Of a DNA stretch of 64,000 nt, positions 34,240-43,254 are shown one piece after another. The notes below the pieces were generated by a model, which saw nothing but the letters and a program-made list of their open reading frames with translations, was not told the origin of the DNA and did no database searches. The translations under genes were made by a program, and so were the position numbers. Source of the stretch: Actinoplanes sp. SE50/110 (lineage in GTDB: Bacteria; Actinomycetota; Actinomycetes; Mycobacteriales; Micromonosporaceae); NCBI RefSeq assembly GCF_900119315.1, contig NZ_LT827010.1, positions 8,488,001 through 8,552,000 on the forward strand. Reading direction: 5' to 3'. How positions within the stretch are numbered: position 1 is the stretch's first letter; every line of letters begins with the position of its first letter.

Positions 34240-37200
34240 TCAGCCCGCCTGGAAACCGGCGAACACGGCCTCGCGCTCGGCGGCGGCCGAGTCCCAGTCA
34301 TCGGGTGAGGTGTACCAGCAGATCTGGTACGAGGCGCCACCCACCGAGAAGGCCCGGCGCACGACGTGCTGTTTGTTGCCGTGGCTGGTGTAGTAGTAGT
34401 ACTCGAGATCAGCGGCAGGCCGGCCCTGATACTGCAGCGGCCTGATCGACCCGACCCGTTGGAACCCGGACCGGCTGACACTGTTCAACTGCGCCGCCGG
34501 ATCCTGCGTGTCGGTGCCGCGGAGAACGATCAGCAGCCGATTCCCGTCCAGTTTGATCTCGGTCTGGCCGGCGTCGCTCCGCCCGATCTGGTAGCCCTGC
34601 GGAAGCGCCAAGGAGAAACCGGAGAAGTCCGCTTTGCTCCATCCGGCCGGGACACCGCCCGACGGCGCGGCCGACGACGGAGCAGCCGACGGCGGCATGC
34701 TGGCCGGCTTGTCCGCACCGGTGCTGGCCGCGGGCTTGCCCGGCGGCGCCACCTTGCCGGTGCCGACCGCGCCCGGCTTGGTGCTGGTCGCCTTCTTGTC
34801 GTCGTCCGAACCGAACGCCTGCACCAGGATGATCCCGATCAGCAGGACGAAGGTCAGCACGATGGCCGCCGCGATCGTCGCCTGCCGCCGGGTCAGCGTC
34901 GTGCCGAAGATCGTGATCCCGTTGACCCGCCGGACCACCGGACGGGTCGAGATCGGCGTCCACGCGGGACGGCTGGACGGCCGGAACCCGGGAAGCTGGT
35001 TCACCACCCGCGTCGCACCGTCATGCTCGGCCGCGGACACCGCCGGCGACTGCGGCACGATCGCCGTGAAGTCGACAACCGAAGTCCGGTCCTGATCCTG
35101 CTCCGGCGTGCCGCCGGGCCGCTGCCCCGGGGTGAGCGGCGTAGCCGCCCGTTCCGCGGCTCCGCCGGATTCAGCGTTCCGCTTGCCCGCAGGCCCTGGC
35201 CCCGACTCGACCCCGAGGCGGGGCCCAGCCGCGCGCTCCGAATCATTGGCGCGCTGTGCCTTGGCATTCGACTCAGCGGTGTCCTGCGATCGGCCCTTCG
35301 CCTCGGCGGGGACCGTATCCGTGGCCGCTTCGCCTGCGGCTTTCGCACCGGTCGTTGCCGTCGCCCCGCTGGAGGCCGCCACTTCTCCGGCCTTGCTCGT
35401 GGCCGCCACTTCTCCGGCCTTGCTCGTGGCCGCCCGGTCCGCCTCAGAGTCCGCCGCGGCAACCGATCCATCGGCGGTCTCGGCGTCGGCGCCGGGACCG
35501 CCCGACGTCGCCTTCGTGGCGGAAGTCGTCGGGGCGGACGCCGTTGAGGCGGAGGCCCTCGATGCGTCCGCGACCACTCCAGCGGCTGTAGCACCGGCCG
35601 TATCGAGCCCGCCATCCTGGCGGGAGCTTTCCTTGGCAGAGCCGGGCTTCAGGCTGCCGGACCCACGCTTCTCACTGCCTGACCCGGATTTCCGGTCACT
35701 GGCCGTCTGCCGCCGGTCGTCGGACCCAGAGGCCCGGTCGCCCGGCTCGGAGCCCGGGCCGCCCGGCTTGGAGCCCTGGCCGCTGGACTTGGACGTCCGA
35801 CCGCCGGACCCGGAACCCTGGCCGCCAGCCCCTGATCCATGATCGTCGGACCCGGACCCGGACCCGGACCCGGACCCGGACCGCTGACCATCGGCTTCGG
35901 ATGTGAACCCGGACTCGGGAGCCTCGGACCCGGAGCGCTGACCACCGGAATCGGAGCCGAGGCTCTGCCGGTCGAGAGGCGTCCGGCTGTCTGAACCCGG
36001 CTTTCGACTGCCGGCAATGGACTGCTGGCCGTTGGACTGCGGCGTGCGGCTGCCGGCAACGGGCTGAGCGCCGGCGGACTCCGGCTTCCGGCTGTCGACG
36101 ACGGGCTGCTGATCGCCGGAATCCGGCTTCCGGCTGTCGGAGGCCGCTTTCCGGTCAGCGCCTGTGGACACCGACGAGTCGGCCGGTTCGGCGTCGCCGG
36201 TGCCATCGGCGTCACGGGCGCCGCTGCTGACGGACGGCTGGATGTTCGCGGCGGGAGCCGACACTCGCTCCGATTCCGTGGAGGCGGTGCGGCCGGGCTC
36301 GGAGTCCGGCAGCTCCGCCGCGTACGGCGCAATCCGGTTCTCGGTGACAGCGGCCGGGCGCGCGCCGATCTCGTCAGACTGCGGCGTCGCGCGGATCTTG
36401 TCCGATTCCGCCTGGGCAGAATCGGACAGCGACCGGCCCGCGGCGGCAGTCGCCGCACCGGCGGAAACCGCGCGCCCAGCCCGCCCCACAGGGTCCGAGG
36501 TGTCGGTACCCGGCGCGTTCACGGTGTTCGGCCCGGATGTTCCGGCGGTCCGGGCGTCCGACGTGCCCGCGGTCGGCGTACCCGCGGTCGGCGTGCCCGC
36601 GGTCGGCGTGCCGGAACTCTGGCCAGGCCGCGCATCCCTCGTCGCGGCCTTCGAGCCGGACGCCTTCGCGGGTGGCACGGTGGACGCGTCGCCGGGCGTT
36701 GCCGCCGCCGCACCGCTGTCCTGCTGCCGCGAGCTGTTGTCGGGGTCCTGCTCGGCGCCGGAAACGACGGGGTAGGAGCCGGTGGCGGCGGCGAGCGAAG
36801 CCTCATGTTCCGGAGCCGCCTTCTTGCGGCGGTTGGCGGCCACGTCGGCGGCGGTGAAACCGACCCTGGCCGTGTTGACCTGGGTGGCCGGCAGCTCGGA
36901 CGGGACCGGTCGGGCCGGAGAGCCCGGACGACCGCCGGCGAGGTCGGCCGAACGACCGGTGCCCGCCTGGTCGGACCGACCGCCGGAGCCGGCCAGGTCC
37001 GGCCGACCGCTGGAACCAGCCAGGCCGCGGCGACCGCCGGAGCCAGCCGGGTCGGACCCGGCCGGGTCGGACGGGCCGCGGGTGGCAGCGGGGCCGGACG
37101 GGCCGGCGAGGTTGGACGGGCCGCGGGTGCCGGGCTGGTCGTCGGTGATCGCGGGGCCGTCGACCTTTGTCGCGTCGAGGGGCTTCTGGCCGGGGGTGGC

Positions 37201-38499
37201 GCGGCCGACCGTGGCGCGGCCCGGCGTGAAACCGCCGCGGCCGGCGGACGGACCGGTCATCGGGGTGCCGTGCGGGGTGGCCGGCGGGACCGGGGAGCGG
37301 CCCGGAGTGGACGGCGGGATCGGCGAACGGCCGGCCGGGGTGGCGGGCGGGAAGGGGGCGCGGCCCGGAGTCATCGGAGAGCGGCCCTGACCGCTGTTGC
37401 CCATGCCGCTGTTGCCCATGCCGCTGCTGCCCATGCCGCTGTCGCCCATGCCCGGGGAGCCGGGGGCGCCCGGGGTGCCGTGCGGGCGGTTCGGCTGGTC
37501 GGGACGGCCGGTGACCGGCGGGCGCGGGGTGGGCACGACGGGGGCCGAGCCGGTGGCGGTGACGAAACCGCTGCCGGGCAGCACCGGTGGTCCGCCCGGG
37601 CCGCTGGGCAGCGACGGGCGTTCCCGGCCGGCGCCGGGGCGGCGCATCGTCGGGCTCATCGGGAAACTGATCTTGGACTTGCGGCCGGCGGCGCGGGCCA
37701 GCAGGCGCTCCGCCTCCTCGGCGTCGATCCGGTGCGCCGGATCCTTGCGCAGCAGACCGTTGAGCACCGGCTTGAGCGGGCCGGCGTTCCGGGCCTGCGG
37801 CACGTTCTCGGTGGCCAGGGCGGCGAGCGTGGCGATCGCGGACGGGCGGGCGAACGGCGACTGGCCCTCGACCGCGGCGTACAGCGTGGCGCCGAGTGAC
37901 CAGAGGTCGGCGGCCGGGCCGGCGGTGCCGTCGCGGGCACGCTCCGGAGCGATGTAGGCCGGGGAACCCAGCACCAGGCCGGTGCGCGTCACATTCGGGT
38001 CACCCGGGACGGTGGCGAGACCGAAATCGGTCAGGACCACCCGGCCGTCGCCACCGATCAGCACGTTGCCCGGCTTGATGTCCCGGTGCACGACGCCGGC
38101 GCGGTGCGCGGCCTTCAACGCGTTCAGCACCCCGAGGCCGATCTCGGCGGTGCGCACCGGGTTGTACGGCCCGTCCGCGGCGAGCGTGTCCTGCAGCGAT
38201 CGGGACGGCACGTACTCCATGACGATCCACGGGTCGGCGTCGGTGCGCAGGACGTCGAAAACGCGTACCACGTTGATGTTGTTGAGGCGGGCGATGGCCC
38301 GCGCCTCACGCAGCGAGCGTTCGCGCATCTCCTGCCGCTCGCCGGGAGTCAGACCGGGCGGCGGCACCAGTTCCTTGATCGCCACCTCGCGGTGCAGGAC
38401 GACATCGGTCGCCCGCCAGACGCGACCCATCCCGCCCTGACCGAGCGGCGCAACCAGCCGGTACCGATCAGCGACAACGAGCGGGGGAGAAGAAGACAT
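34240..38499 (-). CDS. very large Ser/Thr protein kinase with extracellular domain
   Basis: A 1419-residue Hanks-type kinase. Residues 10-270 are the kinase: GQGGMGRVWRA, the Lys of VAIKEL, HRDIKPGNVL, TDFGLATV and SPAYIAPERA. Residues 275-1200 are a disordered Ser/Gly/Ala/Pro-rich linker with short repeats (MGNSGMGNSG near 37400, TAGTPTAGTP near 36580). A membrane helix (TIAAAIVLTFVLLIGIILVQAF) at about 1220 is followed by a 190-residue outer domain with LEYYYYTSHGNKQHVVRRAFSV, like the PsbP-type sensor ends of other actinobacterial kinases. TATTTT lies seven bases before the ATG at 38499. Confidence 0.93.
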   Translation of the reverse strand: MSSSPPLVVADRYRLVAPLGQGGMGRVWRATDVVLHREVAIKELVPPPGLTPGERQEMRERSLREARAIARLNNINVVRVFDVLRTDADPWIVMEYVPSRSLQDTLAADGPYNPVRTAEIGLGVLNALKAAHRAGVVHRDIKPGNVLIGGDGRVVLTDFGLATVPGDPNVTRTGLVLGSPAYIAPERARDGTAGPAADLWSLGATLYAAVEGQSPFARPSAIATLAALATENVPQARNAGPLKPVLNGLLRKDPAHRIDAEEAERLLARAAGRKSKISFPMSPTMRRPGAGRERPSLPSGPGGPPVLPGSGFVTATGSAPVVPTPRPPVTGRPDQPNRPHGTPGAPGSPGMGDSGMGSSGMGNSGMGNSGQGRSPMTPGRAPFPPATPAGRSPIPPSTPGRSPVPPATPHGTPMTGPSAGRGGFTPGRATVGRATPGQKPLDATKVDGPAITDDQPGTRGPSNLAGPSGPAATRGPSDPAGSDPAGSGGRRGLAGSSGRPDLAGSGGRSDQAGTGRSADLAGGRPGSPARPVPSELPATQVNTARVGFTAADVAANRRKKAAPEHEASLAAATGSYPVVSGAEQDPDNSSRQQDSGAAAATPGDASTVPPAKASGSKAATRDARPGQSSGTPTAGTPTAGTPTAGTSDARTAGTSGPNTVNAPGTDTSDPVGRAGRAVSAGAATAAAGRSLSDSAQAESDKIRATPQSDEIGARPAAVTENRIAPYAAELPDSEPGRTASTESERVSAPAANIQPSVSSGARDADGTGDAEPADSSVSTGADRKAASDSRKPDSGDQQPVVDSRKPESAGAQPVAGSRTPQSNGQQSIAGSRKPGSDSRTPLDRQSLGSDSGGQRSGSEAPESGFTSEADGQRSGSGSGSGSGSDDHGSGAGGQGSGSGGRTSKSSGQGSKPGGPGSEPGDRASGSDDRRQTASDRKSGSGSEKRGSGSLKPGSAKESSRQDGGLDTAGATAAGVVADASRASASTASAPTTSATKATSGGPGADAETADGSVAAADSEADRAATSKAGEVAATSKAGEVAASSGATATTGAKAAGEAATDTVPAEAKGRSQDTAESNAKAQRANDSERAAGPRLGVESGPGPAGKRNAESGGAAERAATPLTPGQRPGGTPEQDQDRTSVVDFTAIVPQSPAVSAAEHDGATRVVNQLPGFRPSSRPAWTPISTRPVVRRVNGITIFGTTLTRRQATIAAAIVLTFVLLIGIILVQAFGSDDDKKATSTKPGAVGTGKVAPPGKPAASTGADKPASMPPSAAPSSAAPSGGVPAGWSKADFSGFSLALPQGYQIGRSDAGQTEIKLDGNRLLIVLRGTDTQDPAAQLNSVSRSGFQRVGSIRPLQYQGRPAADLEYYYYTSHGNKQHVVRRAFSVGGASYQICWYTSPDDWDSAAAEREAVFAGFQAG

Positions 38500-38588
38500 C
38501 ACGCAGAAAATACCTGGTTCTGTCGAGCGGCCGCGAATTGATCAGCCGAGTGTGGGACACGTGTCACCGGAAGCTGGGCCACCCGTCG

Positions 38589-38594
38589 TACGCT
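38589..38594 (+). promoter_or_regulatory. -10 hexamer of leaderless accE promoter
   Basis: TACGCT, six bases before the ATG of the carboxylase epsilon subunit gene. Confidence 0.55.
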
Positions 38595-38600
38595 CGGCCG

Positions 38601-38804
38601 ATGAACGAGGAACCGCTGGTCGGAGTCGTACGTGGAAGCCTAGACGATCATGAGCTGGCTGCTCTGGTCACCATCCTCGCAGTTCGATCTACTTCGGTCA
38701 ATTACGGAACACCCGCCCGTCCCGGGTCAGACTGGATCCGATCAGGCCGCCCAGCAGCGGGTGCGCGGTCCTGGCGATCCTCCGGGCGACCCGGCCTCCG
38801 CTAG
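38601..38804 (+). CDS. accE: acyl-CoA carboxylase epsilon subunit
   Basis: A 67-residue protein. EPLVGVVRGSLDDHELAALVTILAV is the conserved N-terminal half of AccE/PccE (strand, then helix with ELAAL), and SDWIRSGRPAAGARSWRSSGRP fits the C-terminal half that ends W-x-x-SGLP in relatives. The middle is poorly conserved, as expected. Epsilon subunits bridge the alpha and beta carboxylase subunits. Relative to the M. tuberculosis order (accD5-accE5-maf) it has been parted from accD by 5.5 kb and from maf by 3.7 kb. Confidence 0.7.
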   Translation: MNEEPLVGVVRGSLDDHELAALVTILAVRSTSVNYGTPARPGSDWIRSGRPAAGARSWRSSGRPGLR

Positions 38805-38926
38805 CGGTGGCCGGCGTTCCCGACAGCGGTGGCCCGCGTCCGGGGCGGCAACGACGTACCGGCAATCGCTCTTTCGGGTTCTGCTACCCCGAGGCCGCTC
38901 CTCGCGAGCGGCCTCGGCCGCCCCAG

Positions 38927-38936
38927 TTATCCACAG
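38927..38936 (+). promoter_or_regulatory. DnaA-box-like site
   Basis: TTATCCACAG, the canonical DnaA box, in the promoter region of the type VII-like module, 40 bases before its -10 hexamer. Confidence 0.4.
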
Positions 38937-38976
38937 GCTCCTTCCACAGGGGTCGATGTAGCGCCCGGTGAGCGGC

Positions 38977-38982
38977 TAGCCT
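38977..38982 (+). promoter_or_regulatory. -10 hexamer of leaderless promoter of the type VII-like module
   Basis: TAGCCT, six bases before the GTG of the first gene; likely drives all three genes. Confidence 0.6.
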
Positions 38983-38988
38983 CGCTGC

Positions 38989-39741
38989 GTGGTTCCGAAC
39001 GACGACCTGGTGCGCGCTGACGCTCAGATATCGGCTGACATCACCGCGATGGAAGACTTCGCCAGAAAATTGCTGGCCGAGGTCGACAACAATTACGCGC
39101 CGCACGCGGATCAGTTGTCCAACCAGCTGCTCACCCGCCTGCCACCCGCCGACGCCCGCTTCCACGAGCTGTCCGCGTTCGCGACCGTGCTGGAGTCCGC
39201 GCAGGACACCTGCCAGCAGAACATCTACAACTTCGCGAACGGCACCCACGGCTTCGCCAAAGCCGCCGAGCAGGTGAGCGAGCAGTACCGCGGCTCGGAC
39301 GCTTTCGCCCGCGCCCGCCTCAAAGATGTCGAAGCGGCACTGTCCGTTGCGGGCCTGATCCCGCCCACCTCCGGCGGGCCACTGCCGGCGGCGTCATCTT
39401 CGGGCTCGACGGACGCGGCCGCCTTCTCGGCCTCGCCGCCGGATCCTTCACCGCCTGCCGGGGCCGTCGGCAGCCCTGCGTCATCCGCCGCCTCCAGCCC
39501 TGCGCCCGCCGCCGCCTCCAGCCTTGCGCCCGCCGCCGCCACCAGCCCTGCGCCCGCCGCCGCCACCAGCCTTGCGCCCGCCGCCGCCTCCAGCCCTGCG
39601 CCCGCCGACGGGGCAGCCACCTCTTCAGGCACCTCTTCATCCGCCCCGGCCGTGCCGCCGCTTGATCCGTCGCCGGCTGCTCCGGCCTTCCCCGAGTCCT
39701 CACCGTGGTCGTCGCCACCGTCAACCAAGGGAGCCACCTGA
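38989..39741 (+). CDS. type VII secretion-like helical substrate, Pro/Ala-rich tail
   Basis: A 250-residue protein. Residues 1-120 are predicted helical hairpin (ADAQISADITAMEDFARKLLAEV, then FATVLESAQDTCQQNIYNFANGTHGFAKAAEQVSEQY). Y100-RGS-D104 (YRGSD) fits the YxxxD/E export signal of type VII substrates just after a helix; a WxG motif is absent, with HGF in the turn position. Residues 125-250 are Ser/Pro/Ala-rich, including five eight-residue repeats. First gene of a three-gene coupled set with a mycosin-like protease. Assignment is by fold-like pattern and context, not by clear family match. Confidence 0.6.
   Translation: MVPNDDLVRADAQISADITAMEDFARKLLAEVDNNYAPHADQLSNQLLTRLPPADARFHELSAFATVLESAQDTCQQNIYNFANGTHGFAKAAEQVSEQYRGSDAFARARLKDVEAALSVAGLIPPTSGGPLPAASSSGSTDAAAFSASPPDPSPPAGAVGSPASSAASSPAPAAASSLAPAAATSPAPAAATSLAPAAASSPAPADGAATSSGTSSSAPAVPPLDPSPAAPAFPESSPWSSPPSTKGAT
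39493..39612. repeat. 24-base tandem repeat, five copies
   Basis: Five 24-base units of the form TCCAGCCCTGCGCCCGCCGC plus four bases encode SSPAPAAA and SSLAPAAA/TSLAPAAA in strict alternation of Pro and Leu at the third residue. Confidence 0.85.
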
Positions 39742-41042
39742 TGTTCGCCAATTCGGACAACGGCGGCGGAACGGACTGGTCCCAGCGGTCCGTACCCGAA
39801 ATGTGGTCGATGCTCGCCCCACACGACGGAACCACCCACAAAACCTTGCTGGTCACCTGGAAGAAATCCGCCGACCTGCTGATCGATCACCTGTCCCGGG
39901 TGAAACGGTACCGGGACAACCTCGCCGAAGCCTGGCCCCCGAACAAGAGCACCGCCGCCGCCAAATACCTGGACCGCCTCGACGACCTGATCCAGCACCT
40001 GACCAACACCCACGAAGCCACCATCGAAAACCACCGAGCCCTGGGCGCCGCCACCTCCTCGCTGGTCAGCGCCCGTCAAAAACTGGAATCCATCCACCAG
40101 GAATACCTGGCGAACCAGCAGCAGCTGGCGACCTACGACGCCAAGGTTCAGCAGAATGCCCAGCCGTTGAGTAAGTATCGGGGCATAATCCTTCCCCCGA
40201 ACACGGCGACACCGGCTCGGCAGTTGGAGCTTGAGCGGCAGGCGCAATCCATCATGTCCACCCTGAGCACCGAACTAATCCAAGCCCAGCTAAACATCAC
40301 CACCCCACCCTTGTACGAAATCGCCAAAAATTTCGATGATAGTCGACCGTTCGGCCAACCGGGACCGAATACGACATCAAAACCTTCAAACAAAGCTACC
40401 CTGCCCGCTATCGATTTTTCGCGACATAAACTGCAGTCCGCTCAGCCAGGTGGCGACAACACCGGCGAATCTGGCAGCCGCAGCCCTGTATCGAATTCAC
40501 TACCTCCACCTTCTGGCCATGCCCCCTCCGCTTCCCGCCCCGGCGAGTCAGAACCAGCAGTTCCTGCGAGCGAGGTGATAGTTCCGGAGAAGATTCCGCC
40601 TATGGGTGCAACACGTGCGCCTGCAGCAGGGTCCACTGCCGGAATCCCCGGCAGATACATCGAATCAAACTCAAACAGTGAGATTGTTCGCCCAAAAATT
40701 GGTCTTCCGCCGGAAGACACCCATTCCCCAACCCGAGGATTTCAACCACTTCCAGCCGGCGGCGTAATTGGCAGTCCGATAATTCCTGGAAGCGCACGTC
40801 CCGCCTCAAACAGCAATAGAGCGCAACGCATCAATCCGGCGGGCGGGATACTCGGACAGCCTGGGATAGCCAGCCCATCTACACCTACAAGAAGGTCATC
40901 TAGGTCGCGCGATGAGTCCGCGAGCGGGCGATGGGACCCAGAAAATCCTTGGGAAACGGATAAAGGAGTAGCTCCGATACTACTACCTGCAGAGAAGGCG
41001 GTAATCGACCCCGGCCCAGTAATCGGACTCAAAAATGACTAG
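39741..41042 (+). CDS. type VII secretion-associated helical protein with disordered tail
   Basis: A 433-residue protein. Residues 30-190 are helical: TLLVTWKKSADLLIDHLSRVKRYRDNLAEAWPPNKSTAAAKYLDRLDDLI has the spacing of WXG100/PPE-type proteins (Trp-x-x at residue 65 after a first long helix), then a second long helix pair. Residues 210-400 are Pro/Ser-rich and disordered, and the end, WDPENPWETDKGVAPILLP, is a distinct conserved-looking block. The ATG overlaps the previous stop (TGATG). GC falls steeply from about 40150 onward, within the gene. Not matched to a named family. Confidence 0.6.
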   Translation: MFANSDNGGGTDWSQRSVPEMWSMLAPHDGTTHKTLLVTWKKSADLLIDHLSRVKRYRDNLAEAWPPNKSTAAAKYLDRLDDLIQHLTNTHEATIENHRALGAATSSLVSARQKLESIHQEYLANQQQLATYDAKVQQNAQPLSKYRGIILPPNTATPARQLELERQAQSIMSTLSTELIQAQLNITTPPLYEIAKNFDDSRPFGQPGPNTTSKPSNKATLPAIDFSRHKLQSAQPGGDNTGESGSRSPVSNSLPPPSGHAPSASRPGESEPAVPASEVIVPEKIPPMGATRAPAAGSTAGIPGRYIESNSNSEIVRPKIGLPPEDTHSPTRGFQPLPAGGVIGSPIIPGSARPASNSNRAQRINPAGGILGQPGIASPSTPTRRSSRSRDESASGRWDPENPWETDKGVAPILLPAEKAVIDPGPVIGLKND

Positions 41043-42141
41043 GCGTGCCTATTCAAACTTCGGTAGAATATTATTCTCCATCGCCGCAGTAATTCCTAGA
41101 ATGCCACCTTTCCACGCGGACCACGTACGCGAATCAGAATGGCACCTCAGCTTCCTTAAAATTCAGGAAGTCCACGCAATCACTACCGGAGCCGGCATCG
41201 TCATAGCGTTACCTGACACCGGCATCCAGCCGCATCCGGACATATCCAAAAATCTGATGCCTGGTATAGATCTGACGTCCAGTGACGGCAATTCGGGCCA
41301 ATACGACCGCGATGGGCATGGAACGGAAATGGCCGGGTTGATAGTGGGTAGGGGACATGGACCAGCGGGGGGAATACTCGGCATAGCTCCATCGGCAAAG
41401 ATTCTCCCCGTAAAATCATACGAGGTCGGGGCCGAGAACGCCCAACTAGCGCAAGGAATAGCCGCCTCGGTAAATCTTGGCGTTTCAGTAATCAGCGTCC
41501 CGGCCGGCGTAAGCCCTTCTCAAAAATTGAAGGATTCAATTGACCAAGCCTTGAAGGCAAATACGGTCGTGGTGGCTGCTTCCGGAAATTCCCAGAGTGC
41601 TGCAGGGTTCGGCTACCCCGCAGCACTACCCGGAGTTCTCGCAGTTGGCGCTATCGATCGAACTGGACATCACGCACCGTTCTCGATCACAGGACCGAAT
41701 ATGTCACTGTGTGCGCCGGGAGATGAAATCGTTACAACCGGCCTGAATTCGACTTATCGTATAGCCAGAGGAACGTCAGCATCGACGGCAATCGTATCGG
41801 GAGCAGCTGCACTAGTGCGGGCCAGGTTTCCGCAGCTGTCGGCGCAAGAGGTTATTCATCGGCTTACGGCTACTGCTACCGATATTGGGCCGCCGGGGTG
41901 GGATGAAGAGTGTGGGTTTGGGGTGCTCAACATTGTTAAAGCTCTGACCGCGGACGTGCCGCCGGTGAGTGCGGGGGCTAGTTTGCCTGCTGTTGGCGGG
42001 ACGGGCCAGGTGGCTGGGAGCGGCGATGGACCGGGCAGCGGGCGGACGGTCGCTGTTCTTGGCGGAGTCGCGGCTGTGCTGGCGGGCGGAGTCTTTGCTG
42101 GGTTGCTCGTTGCTTGGCGGCGGAGAAGGACTCGCCACTAG
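41035..42141 (+). CDS. mycosin-like subtilase (S8 family)
   Basis: A 368-residue subtilisin-fold protease. An N-terminal hydrophobic segment (FGRILFSIAAVI) may direct export; the triad is Asp61 (IALPDTGIQ), His95 (DGHGTEMAG) and Ser248 (ARGTSASTAIVSG), with the oxyanion Asn185 in AASGNS. A C-terminal membrane helix (VAVLGGVAAVLAGGVFAGLLVAW) and an Arg-rich tail give the mycosin layout of type VII secretion systems. Its ATG overlaps the previous gene by eight bases. Base composition is far more A+T-rich than neighbours until about 41900, where it returns to the local norm. Confidence 0.85.
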   Translation: MTRRAYSNFGRILFSIAAVIPRMPPFHADHVRESEWHLSFLKIQEVHAITTGAGIVIALPDTGIQPHPDISKNLMPGIDLTSSDGNSGQYDRDGHGTEMAGLIVGRGHGPAGGILGIAPSAKILPVKSYEVGAENAQLAQGIAASVNLGVSVISVPAGVSPSQKLKDSIDQALKANTVVVAASGNSQSAAGFGYPAALPGVLAVGAIDRTGHHAPFSITGPNMSLCAPGDEIVTTGLNSTYRIARGTSASTAIVSGAAALVRARFPQLSAQEVIHRLTATATDIGPPGWDEECGFGVLNIVKALTADVPPVSAGASLPAVGGTGQVAGSGDGPGSGRTVAVLGGVAAVLAGGVFAGLLVAWRRRRTRH

Positions 42142-42495
42142 GCGGTGTTGGGCCCTGGCTGACGTTGACGCAAAGGGTCAGGACGGCCGGTGACGCACAG
42201 GTTAAGGACCGCACCGCTGCGAGGTGGCGGAGATAGGGCCTTGCCAGTGACGGGCGTTGTGGCTCAGGAGCATGGGACGCGGCGCGGACTACAACGCATC
42301 GAGACCGGCGCGGGGTGTTGGGCGGCCGGCGCAGCGGACCGAGCGGCGTGCGCAGGGGGCTAGGCGGGCAGCGCAGGGGTCAAGCGGCCGGCGCGGCGGG
42401 GTTGGGCGGCGGGTGTGGCGGGGTTGGGGGATTCCTGGGGGAAGATGGGGCTTGCGTGGGGTTTTGGGGCGCGCAGGCTTGTAGTCTCACCGTTT
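42142..42495. other. G-rich intergenic region before maf
   Basis: No gene seen in 354 bases. From about 42390 to 42470 the plus strand carries runs of three to five G at short intervals (GGGGTTGGGCGGCGGG and further runs), enough for a G-quadruplex. TAGTCT (42482-42487) lies eight bases before the maf GTG. Confidence 0.6.
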
Positions 42496-43110
42496 GTGCA
42501 GAGTGACAACGCGTACCGGCTGATTCTTGCCTCGGCCAGCCCTGCTCGGCGGGCGCTGCTCACCGGGGCGGGGATCGATGCGGAGATCATTGTCAGCGGG
42601 GTGGATGAGAGCGTCGTCGAGGCGGAGGACGCGTACACGCTGAGCCTTGCGCTGGCGCGGATGAAAGCGCGGACGGTGGCGGCGGAGCTGCCGGCGGATC
42701 CGGCGGTGCTGGTGCTGGGGTGTGACTCTGTGCTGGCGTTCGAAGGGGAGATCTTCGGGAAGCCGGCGGATGCACATGAGGCAGTGCAGCGGTGGAAGGC
42801 GATGCGCGGGAAGTCCGGGGTGCTGCACACCGGGCATCACCTGACCGGGCTGGTCAGCGGGCGGCAGGCGGAGGCCGTGGGGACGACCGCGGTGCACTTC
42901 GCGGACGTGACCGACTCGGAGATCGAAGCGTATGTGGCATCCGGGGAGCCGCTTCAGGTTGCCGGGGCGTTCACGCTCGACGGGCGGGGTGGCGCATTCG
43001 TGGAGCGGATCGAAGGGGACCCCGGGAATGTGATCGGGCTGTCGCTGCCGCTGCTCCGCACCCTGCTCCGGGACATGGATGTGCCGATCATCGACCTCTG
43101 GCGGCGGTAG
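42496..43110 (+). CDS. maf: Maf family nucleotide pyrophosphatase
   Basis: A 204-residue Maf/YhdE/YceF protein that hydrolyses non-canonical or pyrimidine nucleoside triphosphates. The N-terminal RLILASASPARRALLTGAGI holds the phosphate-binding SASPARR motif; ADPAVLVLGCDSVL has the catalytic Asp, FGKPADAHEA the Lys, and EPLQVAGAFTLDGRGGAFVERIEGDPGNVIGLSLP the C-terminal signature. GTG at 42496 was chosen from the conserved start. It stands before accA, as in M. tuberculosis, but the rhodanese gene (sseA) found there is absent. Confidence 0.93.
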   Translation: MQSDNAYRLILASASPARRALLTGAGIDAEIIVSGVDESVVEAEDAYTLSLALARMKARTVAAELPADPAVLVLGCDSVLAFEGEIFGKPADAHEAVQRWKAMRGKSGVLHTGHHLTGLVSGRQAEAVGTTAVHFADVTDSEIEAYVASGEPLQVAGAFTLDGRGGAFVERIEGDPGNVIGLSLPLLRTLLRDMDVPIIDLWRR

Positions 43111-43254
43111 CACGGCGGCAGCGGCGGCAGACCGGCACAGCAGCGCCGCCAGCGAGGCGACAGCGGAACGGCCTTCACACGGCGGCACCGCGCGCGTCGA
43201 AACGGCCAAAACGGCCGCGACGGCGACGACGGTGACACGGCGACGGCGGTAACG

